Shown: positions 33,736-46,700 of the stretch, in pieces
Position numbering within the stretch: position 1 is the first letter of the stretch
Layout: each line of letters starts with the position of its first letter
From: Orobanche coerulescens
Lineage: Eukaryota > Streptophyta > Magnoliopsida > Lamiales > Orobanchaceae
NCBI GenBank assembly: GCA_033398695.1
Contig: CM065801.1
Location: forward strand, 1,550,001-1,614,000
Direction of reading: 5' to 3'
Length of the DNA: 64,000 nt
The notes under the pieces: generated by a model
Seen by the model: the letters and a program-made list of their open reading frames with translations, nothing else
Told to the model about the DNA's origin: nothing
Database searches by the model: none
Made by a program: the position numbers and the translations under genes

Positions 33736-34592
33736 TGTTGAGTATTGGTCCGAATCGGGTGACGAATTATTACAATAATTATAACGAATATAACTATTAC
33801 ACAGATCTACTCGGGATAGGGATTAGGGATTACAAAACTTCTATTTAAATAAATTAAACTAAATTGAAATACTGGAAATAAAAATATGAGTAAAGAAAAC
33901 GCAAACCAAACGGCCGAAACCGATCGGAATTGATGTCACTATTGAAAACAGCCCGGCTCAGTCCTCCGTCTCCGTAACCACGTCCAGGACTCAAAAGACC
34001 CGCGGCCAACACCAGAAAAGGAACCCACCACCGGACCGGAAGCAAACCACCGGAGGAATCGTAGCACACAACAGGATTCAACCGAAAACCCCCAGAAAAC
34101 CTCAGATCCCGGATTTATCTCACAAGCCTCACCCACAAAGCACTCGATTTATTTCACAGAGAAAAAGAATCGAAGTAAACAAATTACTTGCTCTAGATTT
34201 GTTGTTCTTTCATCTCTCACGATAATGATATTTATAGGAGAATCGGAACAACAAACGAAGAGAGAAAATCGGACCAGATTTGGTTTCCATATCGGAAGAG
34301 CAGAGTCAACCGAGGAGAAAGGGGAAACAGAATCGGGAGAGATAAGGGGGGTGGAGGCGGAAGATGGGAAATGAGGGGTAGGGTTAACAAGGGGGGTTTT
34401 ATATTAGGTATAATATAAAAAACCAATGGCCGTGATTAACTGAGCCAAAATAGATGGCCAGGATTAATCCGGTCATTTAACAAAAGGGCAGCTTCCTGGG
34501 TTCCGGGCTGGGTTCCTTTAATGATGGGATGCAAAGGAAAAATACACTTTGGGCCATCATTTTTAAATCACTTTGGCCCACATAACCCAACA
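33736..34592 (-). repeat. 5' LTR of copia element
   Basis: An 857-bp partner of 28139-28983, followed by the second CTCTC target copy at 34593-34597. Confidence 0.92.
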
Positions 34593-34619
34593 CTCTCTTA
34601 TATCCACATCGGCCCTCCC

Positions 34620-35220
34620 TAGAGCTGTTATCGGACCGGTTCGGACCAGTTTTCTCCAGATCTGTATCCGGTCCGATAGGTTACCGGGTAGATCCGGTCC
34701 GGACCGATAAGGGTTTCGGTTCAATGTTTAGAACTCGAATCCGAACTCGTTAGTTTCTGGGTGAGTTTCGGTCCCGGGTATTTCGGTCCGGTTCATGACC
34801 GGATTTCGGGTTCACTCGGATCGCTAACAGCCCTATGTGGGATGGATCTTTACTAGGAAAATGAAGGAAGAGCACCAAAATAAATCACATAAATGGGGGT
34901 TACATGATTCGAACTCGAGACCTTTTGTTCAAAGGTACAACGTCTTAACTACTTGATCAGCATGCTATTTGTGTTTAAAACACGCAAAACGTATTAATAA
35001 TATATGTATAAAATATATAAATTATAAAATACATATAAACTTTTTTTTTAATTTATTACCGGGTTTCTTTTCGGTTTTATCGGTTCGGGTCTTATCGGTT
35101 TCGGTTCAATGTTTAGAACTCGAATCCGAACTCGTTAGTTTTCGGGTGAGTTTCGGTCCCGGGTATTTCGGTCCGATTCATGACCGGGTTTCGGGTTCAC
35201 TCGGACCGCTAACAGCCCTA
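34620..35220. mobile_element. hAT MITE with duplicated 3' end
   Basis: Ends TAGAGCTGTTATCGG and CCGCTAACAGCCCTA are inverted. The 8-bp duplication GCCCTCCC is perfect (34612-34619 and 35221-35228). The interior is rich in CGGTTCGG/CCGGT motifs. The last about 125 bp are present twice in direct orientation (about 34713-34836 and 35093-35220). The intervening segment includes a tRNA-like piece. It is non-coding. Confidence 0.8.
34895..34965 (-). mobile_element. tRNA-derived SINE-like head inside hAT MITE
   Basis: On minus, TGATCAAGTAGTTA (A-box-like, 34946-34959) and GAGTTCGAATC (B-box-like, 34906-34916) are spaced as in a Pol III type 2 promoter. No intact tRNA fold is evident. Confidence 0.45.
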
Positions 35221-35228
35221 GCCCTCCC

Positions 35229-36985
35229 CCTCTTCCTCTCTTGTCTCGTTCTTTTTTCCCCTCTCTCTTTTTATTTTCTCATGTGTTCCTCTTCTTCGAT
35301 CGATGCTTCGGAGCAGTCGCAAGTTCAATTTATAGGTGGGGGGCACATATTTGTGGTGGTTTTTTAGAGACGACGACTGAACCTTGATGTGGTGGGCATT
35401 TTGTTTACTCACGGACGTGACGGGACGAACTGTAGCCGGGGCCGTGAGACGATGGGATGAACTGCAGTTATGCGAGGCCGGGTTGTACGACGGTTGCTGC
35501 CGCCGGTGGTCGACCGACAGCGACTGGTGGTCGCGTCCATCGACCAACGGTGGTGGTTGGCCAACTACCATCGGCTTGCCCACGGTCCACTTGTGTGACA
35601 CATCCCATTTGTTTTTTTTTCAAATTTGAAGTAAGGTTCTAAATGGAATATTCAAAATAATGTTAGTTTATGTATTTAAGTATAAAAAGGAGTTGGTTTT
35701 TAAGTAATTTTTTTGGGACAAGATTTGTAAGTTTTTGTAGCATTAGGTCATTCCTAGATTTTCCTTCCCCTTTTCTCCCTATTTTATGAAATTATATTAA
35801 ATTTAAGAAGTTAATGCTATTTCAAAAATTTAAATAATTTAACTTTTTAAGTCCAACTATTTTTAAATGAGTTAATCTATTTTTTATTTATTTTTAATCG
35901 TTTTACATTCATTTTTTTTAATTAGATTTGTATACATTAAATAGTTCTTTTTTAGTATATACTAGATGTTCGCCGGTGCGATGCACCGCATAATATATTC
36001 TCTTATTAGACAATAATTTCTCGATCTCTAAATTTATTTTTGATGATCTTCGACATGAATATCATATTAGCGTGAGTGTATTATGGGGTGTAATATAATT
36101 TAAGAAAGAGTACCACATTAGCGGAGTGTTAAGTCAATTAATGTCCATTACATGAACAAATTTCCTCGACATACCGAAAAAAAGTAGGAACAAATTTTAG
36201 AGACGAAAGTAATATGTGATTAAGTCTTAATATGTGTGTGTTTGCAGTGTATGTTTTATTATTTTCAGTTATTATAATTAAATAAATGTCATAATTTATT
36301 TTTTTATAAGCAATAAATGAGTTAATATATTTTTGTTTTGCATCAATTAATTTTACTGAAAATAAATATCCATAGTTTTTATAATATAATTTTTTTGTGC
36401 AATCGGTCATTATTGTAAATCCATCAAATTTATTATATTCATATGGATGTCTAGTTGAAAATTGTGAAATAAAAATTAATTTGGTATATTTTTATTAAAA
36501 ATAAATTTGATTTAAAAAATTATAAATATTTAAAATTTTAAGCTAAAAAAATAAAGGAAGGATTTTTTTATTGGTAGATGAGTGTAAGTTTTGGAATAAA
36601 ACTCCCACAATACATATCTAGAATTTTTTTTAAGAAATTTAAGGATACATCTCTATATATAAACTATATTTTAAAATAAAAAATCAAAAAACTTAGAGAG
36701 TGACATGTGTCACGACTCTCTTTTAATAGATATGGATATTAGGTTTTATTTTTTTCAGCCTTTTATGTCGATATGTTGACTTTTCTCTTTCTTAATTTTT
36801 CAAAAGTATTAAATTTAGCAAGTTAAATTTCACATTCCCATATTTTTTTTTTTCTAAAAATTAGGTCCAACTTCAATTCGTTCTCTTTTTTTTCATAATT
36901 TTTAAATTATATTAAATTTAAGTATTTGATACTATTTACCAAATTTAAATAATTGAATTTGAGCTAATCTTTTTAATATAGTTTT
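35229..36985. other. AT-rich intergenic DNA
   Basis: No gene is recognised. GC-rich sequence at 35330-35600 has open frames on both strands but no domain. A segment from about 35956 (TACTAGATGTTCGCCGGTGC) to about 36735 looks like a degenerate non-coding mobile element, judged only by its GGTGCGATGCACCG palindromic start and its terminal GACATGTGTCACGACTCTC. The rest is poly-A/T rich. Confidence 0.45.
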
Positions 36986-38678
36986 CTTATATTTTTATTT
37001 TTAAATTTGACATCCCACATTTTTTTTACGTTTTTTTCCCCTTAAATTTGCCCAGGCTCGGACCTCGGCCCGCCCAGACCCACCCGGCCCCCAGTAGTGG
37101 GACCATACATGGGCTACAAACATTCAACCCGGCCCAGGCTTGGACTTGCCCATATCTCAAATAGACCTTCTGCTTCTCTATCCAACCCAGCGCGCCCCCA
37201 ACCGCTTTGGCCACCTCACACCGCCGCTCATCTCTCTCGCCCCCACTGTTCCTTTTTTCGTTCTCCTAACAAATCAGAGTAAAAGCCATCCCCAAAATTT
37301 TTACCAAGCAAATCACACACAAACACAGTGACTCCGACCATAAGCAGTTCAGGTTGACGGGTTTAGAATTGGACTCGACGTCTTTGGGGTTGAGTTTTTC
37401 GTGTTGTTGCTCGTGGCTAGGCGGTCTGAAGACGACGGCGGGTCTGGGTTGGTGCTCGCGGTTAAAGGTCTTCATCCTCTTCCAGTTCCTTTTTTTTGCC
37501 GTGTCGGTGCTCGCGGATTGAGGTCTCCTCGGCTACAGGTATTTACGATTCTGGGTTTGACGCTCGCGGCCAGAGGTCTTCGTCGTCTTCCAGTTACCTT
37601 TTTGTGTTGTATCAGTTCTCTTTTTTGGGCAGACAGTGGTTATGGTATTTAGTTATGGGGATTTACTTTGTTGAAAAGAAGAAAAACTTCGGTATGCTGA
37701 AGTTTTTCGATTTTGCACTTGAATCTTGTTTGCTAATTTATTTTTTTGGCTTACTTGCATCACCAAAAAATCTTGTTTGCTAATCATTGACGGTTTCAAA
37801 CTTTGATTCATGTTAGCCGACCCCAAATCATTTTGGGACTAAGGCTTAGATGATGATGTTGTTTTTGTGGTGATGCAAAAGTTTTAGTTGCTGGGTTATA
37901 CTCATTTCCAGTAGTTAAATACATCATGTAATGTGACTTTTTAGGTTAGCACTAAATACATAATTTTTTGGTTGTGTTTTGTGTGTTTGGAATGGTAATA
38001 GCAATCTGTTATTTTGTGTTTCAACACGATAAGGTATATTACATGTGTTAATTTTGGACATCACCGCCGTTGATTGGCAACGGCATCGACATGCAAACCA
38101 GAAAAAACGGGTCAGTCACTTGCCAGTGGTCTGTTACGTCTGGTAGTCTGCCACACCCGGTGGTCTGCCGCGTCCAGTGGACGGCCAATGGTCGGTGCAA
38201 AATGTCCCATTGCTTTTTAAAATTCGAGTAAAGGGTATTAGTGGCATAATAAGAATAATATTTTTTCTAGTTTGCCTTGTGGACTAAACGACTTGGGTTT
38301 TGAGTAAAACTATAAAAGTATGTTCGCTGGGTCATTTTTTTTCTCCATGCACCTTTGGGGCATATATTTATCATCAAACAGATAGCAAACAAGTAAGTCA
38401 TTATGTTTAAAATGACGACAATTTATTCAGGAGTTTTCCTTGTTACCATTCCATTTGAAATCTAATTTGCCATATTTGTTTTCTTTCGTTTTGTTGTATG
38501 ATATAGTTCAGCCATTGGTATCAAGTAACTGAATGGCCGTGACTACATTTTATTTCTCACACATAACAAACTTGTCTACATGAAGCATACTATATATATA
38601 TATATATATATATATATGAACGAGAACATAAAAATTAATCTCCTCTTCACTTGTCAGGTATCGTCTCACTTCTAATTC
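36986..38678 (+). promoter_or_regulatory. Promoter and 5' leader region of IleRS gene
   Basis: Near 37040-37140 there are several GCCCA/TGGGCT motifs (TGGGCT at 37110, GGCCCA at 37131), resembling the site II elements common upstream of plant translation genes. A CTTGTCAG acceptor ends about 20 bp before the start codon at 38679, and possible donors lie near 37540-37640, so a 5' leader intron is likely. Open frames at 37401-37783 are read as leader or intron. This is inference from motifs only. Confidence 0.35.
37786..37865 (+). mobile_element. Au-SINE 3' tail
   Basis: ATTGACGGTTTCAAA, then TTAGCCGACCCCAAATCATT, TTGGGACTAAGGCTTAGATG and a TG-rich tail form the characteristic Au-SINE 3' end. 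The stretch is nearly identical for about 75 bp to 44116-44195. The 5' tRNA-like head is not seen. Confidence 0.7.
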
Positions 38679-40674
38679 ATGGATCAAGTATGCGAAAGCA
38701 AAGAATTCTCGTTCCCAAAGCAAGAAGAGAACATTCTACGATTCTGGTCTGAGATTGAAGCCTTCGAAACCCAACTATCCCTAACCAAAGACAAACCACA
38801 CTTCATCTTCTACGATGGCCCTCCCTTTGCCACCGGCCTCCCTCACCACGGGCACATCCTCGCCGGCACCATCAAGGACATCGTCACGCGCTACCACTCC
38901 ATGCGTGGCTACCATGTCCCGCGTCGATTCGGCTGGGACTGTCACGGAGTCCCGGTCGAGATGAAAATCGACCAGAAGCTAGGGATTAAGAAGAAAGAGG
39001 ATGTGTTTAAATTAGGGATTGATGTCTACAATGAGGAGTGTAGGAGCATTGTCACGATGTATGTACAAGAGTGGGAGAAGGTGGTTACTCGCACCGGAAG
39101 GTGGATTGATTTCAAGAATGACTATAAGACTATGGATATCAATTTCATGGAGTCTGTTTGGTGGGGTTTTGCACAGTTATATAAAAAGGGTCTTGTCTAT
39201 AAAGGACTTAAGGTATATATTGCTTCATTCTTAGGTTTTGAATTTGGATAGCTACACACCTTAATGCATTTTTTTTTTTAAATTCTCAAAAGATATATGA
39301 ATAAAAAGTATCGAAGTGTCCAATATATATATATATATATATATATGTATTATATACTGAATGTAGTAAGCTTGATATTGATTGATTTATTGTTACATAG
39401 GTCTTACCCTATAGCACTGGCTGCAAAACTTCGCTGTCTAAGTCTGAGGCTCAGAATTATAAGGTTTGTGATTTTACACTTCTGGTTGCCTTTTTCCTCC
39501 ATGATTTAGTAGATAGATAATGGCTGAGTTTGGTTTAACAAAACAGAATATAATATTTTTTTCATCTCCATCGATATTGAATTCATTCATCAATAATACT
39601 TGAGAATCTACATTGGAACAGGATGTTCATGATCCCGAACTTATGGTGGCATTTCCAGTCATTGGTGATCCACATGATGCATCTTTTGTGGCCTGGACTA
39701 CGACTCCGTGGACTCTTCCGAGCAACCTAGCTCTATGCGTCAATGCTAATTTCACATATGTCAAGGTCACTTAATTTTGTCAACACAGATAGAATAAATT
39801 GGAACTTGTAACTTGTGAAAGTCTGTGTATTTGATATTAATAAAACCATATAATAAAAAAATGTCATGCTTGATGAAGAACTTCCACGTCGCCGATTCAT
39901 TGTCAATGCCCCTATTACGTGCATTTTAGCTTCAGGAAATATTGCTTTTATCCTCTCTATCTCTCGTATTTCCCCTTACTTTTTCTTTGTTTTAAGACGT
40001 CTGTTCTGTGGAGCAAATTAAATCAGGTTTGCAACAAGTATTCGGGTAAAGTTTATATCGTTGCTGAATGTCGTCTGTCAACGCTCCCTAATGAAAAACC
40101 GAAGAAAGCTGTCAGTAATTGTTCAATTGATGTCCCCAATAAAGCAAATGCAAAGGCCAAGGAATCTTCAAGTGGAAAAATCGAAAATATTTTGGATTCT
40201 TTTGAAGTGCTGGAGAAAGTCTTAGGGTCTTCATTAGTGGGCAAGAAGTGAGCAGTTTTTCTACGTTAGTCCTTTTTGTTAATTTAGTCTTCAAATAAAT
40301 CAAGATGCTCTTTTCTGTTTTTGAGACTATCGAGTATCAAAGTGACAATGTTGCTCATGTTTATATTTTAATAGTATTAAAATTCAATGTGAGATTTTTT
40401 TTGCAGGTACGAACCATTATTTGATTACTTTGCAGAGTTATCTAACTCTTTTAGAGTTGTTGCCGACAATTCTGTTACCGATGATAGTGGTACTGGCATT
40501 GTTCACTATGCACCTGCTTTTGGTGAAGATGATTTCCGTGTTTGCATTGATAATCAAATCATCTGTGAGGTCTGTATTTCTACTAACTGAAATTGTAGAA
40601 AGCTTGATTTTTTTTTCTTCATGAAACACAACCACTCCTCTCAGGGAGGTACGGATCTATGCTCATGAATTCAT

Positions 40675-40725
<51 letters not shown>

Positions 40726-43700
40726 TCTTTTTCTTTTAAATCTCACTTTGACTGGGATCAGTGCTTCTGGGTTATTGCAAAACATGGTGTTTATATGATT
40801 GAAAACAACTGCAAATGGTTAATCCTAATAGGTAAAACAAAAATGGAAGAACAAAGGGATTACGTTGGTGATGTTTGCACATAAGGAACTTGTGCTATGG
40901 CCACTGGTCCCAAAACTCAAGAGACATAATTTTTTTTGTTTTTTTTGTTATCTTGTTATGATGATGATGTTGTCCGAATTCTTATATTGTTTGATTTGGA
41001 CATACTTTTTAACTGGTGTTAAGCCGAAGGAAAAGAGTTCGAAGAAAATTTATAATCTTTCTTAATGCCATAGTACAGTTATGTGAGAATTTATGTTGTA
41101 AACAGTTAGCGTCTTATTGAATAATGGCTCAAACAGTAGTCCGAAAATAAAGTTTGCCCATCCTTTTGTGTGCCTTCCGGAATGATTCTTTTACTAATAA
41201 AACTTTTCTTTGTTTTTCCTGTGAATGCGAGGAATTATCTCCCTATACTTGTAGAATCCTCATTTTCATCTTTAAGTTTGTTGATTTGTAAATTGTTTAT
41301 CGTCTGCTACCTTCCCAATATGATTACTTGGACGTTAATTTGGCCTGTAGGATAACTTAACTGTAGCTGTTGATGATGACGGCTGCTTTACTACTAAAAT
41401 TACTGACTTCAGTGGTCGCTACATAAAAGATGCCGACAAAGACATCGTTGAAGCTATTAAGGTATGTTCCATCTTTCTAAAATCATGACAACACACATTA
41501 TTTATTGAGTTCAATGGATGTGCATCCTCAGACTGTCGATACATCAGCCACCTTTCATATGTTAAATGGATTTGACTTTTAAGTAAAAGCCGATAAATGA
41601 TATGCTGTGCACAACCCCTAGTCTCTTATTTATTTGTAATGATTTATGGAGTTGTTGATTTTCGATATCGGCTAGGATTCTCATGTGACCCAGTGGCTGC
41701 TACCCTTGTATACAGATAGGTTGTTGTGTAACTACAAATATATGTATCAATTTTATATATGTGTAGAAGAATATTGTGCAGAAATACCTATTCTTTCTAG
41801 CTATGTGAACCTTGTTTGGAGGATAGGTAAGAAAGAGAGCAAGAAGCTGGACCGTTTGGCTGAGTTTTACATTGGTGAATAAGACAGAATGCAGAAAACA
41901 GGAGCAAATCTATGCAATAAACCCTTTCCAACTCTTCTGCCTTGTCTGGTAAAAGAATCCCCTGGAACCCCCTAAACCCTAAACCAGAAGTAAACTCAAG
42001 AATGTACAATTTCCGACTTTTTTGGTTTCACTCTGATATGTAGAGGCTGGCATGCTTTGTTGCATGACCATTTTGCATACTATCTAATTTTGTCCAAGTT
42101 TTCTTGTAACTTTCCACCTTTTGTAATAATTTCCTCTATAATGCAAATAAATAAATAAATAAAATTCAAGGGTGTTTAACTGGGGAGTCATTCTCGCTGA
42201 TTGCTTTGATCTTGATTAGAGGGATTGTTTACTGACATAATACGTTACTAGCATAACTCTTGCCTTTGGCACTGTAGTGGTGCAGGCTTGTGGAAATTAT
42301 CATACATTGTGGTTCAATCTACAGCTTTGAGCAATGTGGATTTCACAACCCAAAAGACCATGCTCTTTTTCTGTTTACCCTGCGAGAACAGCTAATAATA
42401 AATCATCTCAAAATTCTAAGAAGTACAGACCTTTCCGAAACAACCTTATTCTCGTTTTAGTTGGCTTCTGGGAAATCTTGGAACAAGTGGGCAATGGTTG
42501 TATTTGGTGGAGAATAGATGGATAGAGGCATATCTCGGGTGTAAATCTCTTAAGTGCTTCTTCATTCTTGTTCCATTTACTGCATTGGGTATAGAAAGTA
42601 GAAACTATGAGGAGCATGCTGTGGAATTATGTGTAAAGAAACTCTTCCGTGTTTCCGTTATGTTAGTGATGATGATTTTCCCAGATGCTTAGTAACAAAG
42701 TATCAATAGTAAAGCTGGAGACTATTTGATAGAAGTCTGCTTTGTGTCTTGAAGTGAATAGTGTTTGTCTTCAAGCTTGAATTCCTCTACTTACTATTGT
42801 ATTTTGCTTTTCATCTTTCTTTAGGCAAAGGGTAGGCTGGTGAAGCTGGGCACGATCACGCATTCATATCCATTCTGTGAGAGATCTGGTACTCCTCTTA
42901 TTAACAGAGCTGTTCCTAGCTGGTAAGTGTGCTTAACAAATATTTTTCTTTATTGACTGATTTGTCAAGCTATAATATTCAATTTTGCTTTCTCGACCTA
43001 TCTCTGTGGTTGCTATGCTTTATAACTGCACCAGAATTCATCTAATCATGAAATGAAAGTTGCTACAGCCTTATAAGCCTGATTCTTTGTTCTAATTCGT
43101 CCAACTAAATATGTTGTGCTTCATTGTAGGTTTGTTAGAGTTGAGCCGTTGAAAGGTAAATTGTTGGAAAATAATAAGCAGACTTACTGGGTTCCAGACT
43201 TTGTCAAGGTATGCAATTTCTTGCATACCTGGATTCACGTAGCTACCCCCACCCAGGAATTGCCTATTTATTGTTTGATCTTATTTTCTTGTCTCGTCTT
43301 TAGTTTTGGAAAGGCTGTCTGGCTGCGCTGTCAAGACGCGGTAAAATTAAATATTAATAAAAAGTCCTCGACTCACTTGTACTAAATAGTAGTATTGATA
43401 AGTTAGGGTCGAATACACGAGGAGCGGAAGAATTAATTCCACTTATTGAGTTGAATAATTTTTTGGAAGCAACACTAGTAATACTAAATATAATAATACT
43501 AAAAATAAAATAAAATTGTAGATATAAATAGCGGGGGTTTGGTCGATTTAAAAGAAAGCAAGATAAAATAAACTAAGCAAGTATAGAAGAATAAAAATTG
43601 ATAAGAAAAACGATTGAGATGATGAATATCGAGTTCTTAGATTCATTATCCCCGTTCTAATTTAATTTATGAATTAATGCAACACTTATCTTTCCTTAAT

Positions 43701-46700
43701 TCTTAAGGAACTACTCCGAAGTCAACAACAAACTCTGTTGACTCCTATCGTTTCTTAAATTTATTTAATTAAAACAAGCTCCTTAATCAAACCTATCTAG
43801 ACGAATGATTTAAGACAAGCTCTTCGAATCTTGTTCGGTAGATGCATTAAAAGCCAAAACGATGGAAATAGATATTGAGTTCACAAGGGATCTTGATTTT
43901 CTGTTAATCAATTGATGAAAGAATACGGATGGTGGATGGAGTCTGATTCTTTTTTTTTTTTTTTTTTTTTTTTTAATTCCAATTTTCATTTTTTTCATGT
44001 TAATTTTTTTGTTTTTTTTTTTTTTTCTTTTTTTTTTCATTCATTCTCTTTTTTTATTTGCTTTTTTCTCTACTTTTTCCCTCTTTTTTCCTTTTATGTT
44101 ATTTATGTAACGATTATTGACGGTTTCAAAGTTTGATTCATGTTAGCCGACCCCAAATCATTTTGGGACTAAGGCTTAGATGTTGTTGTTGTTGTATAAC
44201 GATTACGTATTACAACCCTAGATCTAGCAAAAGATATAAACCCCCGATTAAGTTGATCAGACTAATTAAAGTATATTATATAAAAATAGATCTGCTCAAT
44301 AACACAAATAATTCAAGGAAATTAAGTCAAGAATATGCTACGGGATTAAAACATAAAAAATATAAATACGGGTTCAAGCATCTCAAAGAATTGGAATATG
44401 TAAACTAGCCGGACATGGTGGCTAGAAAAGATATAGAATTATTCATAAATAATATGAGAAATAAAACTGATGAAGTAGATCGAATTTCCTGCCCGGTTGC
44501 GATGATGCTCCTCCGTCCGACTTGGTGCTGCTCTTTTCGCTTGTGTTGGCTCGGTGATGGGAAATCTAGATGGATGAAAAATTAAGATGGAGAGAGATGT
44601 GTAAGATGTGATATGGATGTGATGATAGTTCTCTTCTCAGCTTCTTTGGCCTCCTTATATAGGTGTGAGCAGCCTCCATCCTTGGTATGTGCCATTAGGA
44701 TTGTGTTTAATTCTTTTCTTAGGCCCCAAGTAAGTAAATCCCGAAATTAGAACTGGCACTGGATTAATCCCAGTGTCAGCTGCTGCAACAAGATTTAAGG
44801 CCCAAATTCCAATGAGGTGCCCGTCTGATGGCCCAAATAATTCTTCCAACTCCAAAAATACTCCAAATACCTGAAATAATCAATAAATTCTAATGTGAAG
44901 TAAATTGCATCCAAAACTCAAATATGTAGAAAATTACTTTAATGTGCTAAAATAAATATAAAGCACACAATTAACATAATAAATCACGCACTATTTTTTA
45001 CTTATCACTGTCATTGTGGGTAGGAAGGAATAGTTGAAAGGCGTTTCTAAGTCATTTTTAAATAATATGGAATCTGTGGTTTTGGTTACTTTTTTTATAT
45101 TCATGTGTCTTGCAGGATAAGCGATTTCACAATTGGCTGGTGAACGCCAGAGATTGGCCAATTAGTCGTACTAGATTTTGGGGGACACCTCTCCCTATAT
45201 GGATTAGTGATGATGGAAAGGAAGTAATAGTCATTGATTCTGTTGCAAAACTTGAAAAGCTTTCAGGTGTAAAGGTTAGATATTTTTTGTTTGCCTATTC
45301 AAAATATCATATGTACGTTCGTGACATTGGTGATTGATTTTGTTTTTCACTAACTTGCACATAATTCAACTTGTTTTTTTTTATGCCTTTTTCAGTATAT
45401 CTTGTGACATTTAAATGGTTGTTTTTGTATCTTACTTCAGATTAGTTCATATGATTGTAAGGTTTTCCCTGAAAAGCTGCCGAATCACTACTCCATCAGA
45501 GTCATGTAATATCGAAGTCGAATAATGATGAGTAAATATGTAAATGCAGCATATTGCTTAATAATTTCACCTTGTGTCGTGGAAATATTTCACATGTCCC
45601 GCATGACCATTTGGTGAATTGATTTTTTTCCCACTTGTATCATATACTTTTTTATTTAGATGATCTTCTATGTTGATGAATTATCGGTGTGCCCTTGCTC
45701 TTCACTAGATAATTTCATATTATGTATGATATGTTATTTCTGTGTCCTGTTTGGCCAGCGGCACTTGATCGCTTATTTGTTGTATTAGTTCTTCCAACTA
45801 TAGCATATCTTTCTTATATGCTCAGAACACTACTATGCCAATGCCGAGAATCATTAATCTGATTGTAATGCCTTGTACAGGTGTTTGATCTTCATCGTCA
45901 CAACATTGATCATATTACAATTAAAAGTGACAGTGGTCGTGTGCTTCGACGTGTTGATGATGTAAATTCTTTACTCCTAGTTTCCAGCAGTGTTGTTAAT
46001 TTGTGCTATACTCTTTCAATAATGGTTTTGTAGGATCTAGTCATTCTTTTATTTACCATTGAGATGCTATCTAGCATTGCTCAAGTTGTCCAAAGGATCA
46101 CAATGTCTTACCTTTTATACAAAATAATGTTTCATAATAGCAAATCCCCTTTTGGTCCTCCAGTGTCGGGCTGGGTTTTTTGTGCTAGAGATATTGTACT
46201 TTGTCATAGATCCGTTATTCTATCTTGCAGGTATTTGACTGCTGGTTTGAGAGTGGGTCCATGCCTTATGCATATATCCATTATCCTTTTGAGAATGTCG
46301 AGCTATTTGAGAATAATTTCCCGGGCCATTTTGTGGCTGAAGGACTGGATCAAACTCGTGGTTGGTTAGTTTCTTGCTCCTTAAATGCATCTAGAATTGG
46401 AGGCCTGTTCATCTAGACTGAGCTGTAGTTTCATATTTTGTTTTCAAATCTCACATTGTCTATTTCGTTTTCGTGAAAATTCTTTCAATTGAAGTTTCCA
46501 ATGATCAAGCCGTGTTGCTATGTATATTTCCTCATTGGGTTGCACCATTGTTAGTTTGACTTGTCTTGATTAGATTGCAGTTGCTTTAATTTAAAAAATC
46601 TGTTATTTTTTAATTTTTATATTCTGTAACTATGATATAACTTATTTCTTTTTTCAAACTCTCCATTTTGAGGTAATTTACTTTTTGCTGTCTTTTGCCC

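Larger units (their letters stand above)
28139..34592 (-). mobile_element. Ty1/copia LTR retrotransposon, decayed
   Basis: LTRs at 28139-28983 and 33736-34592 begin TGTTGAGTATTGG and end CATAACCCAACA on the plus strand. A perfect 5-bp duplication CTCTC flanks the element (28134-28138 and 34593-34597). Reading on minus, a primer site, gag, protease, integrase, reverse transcriptase and RNase H follow in copia order. The LTRs are largely alike but share a clearly diverged patch near 28310-28370/33905-33965, so the insertion is not recent. Confidence 0.95.

Noticed and set aside
37401..37783. Open frames before the IleRS start codon
   Set aside because: No domain and located in the probable 5' leader/intron; the IleRS N-terminus is well explained by ATG 38679.
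41970..41990. Telomere-like CCCTAAACCCTAAACC in IleRS intron 6
   Set aside because: Only two units; too short to claim an interstitial telomere and not in a promoter position.
43810..44136. Lysine-rich (minus) and phenylalanine-rich (plus) frames
   Set aside because: Translations of a long T-run inside the solo LTR.
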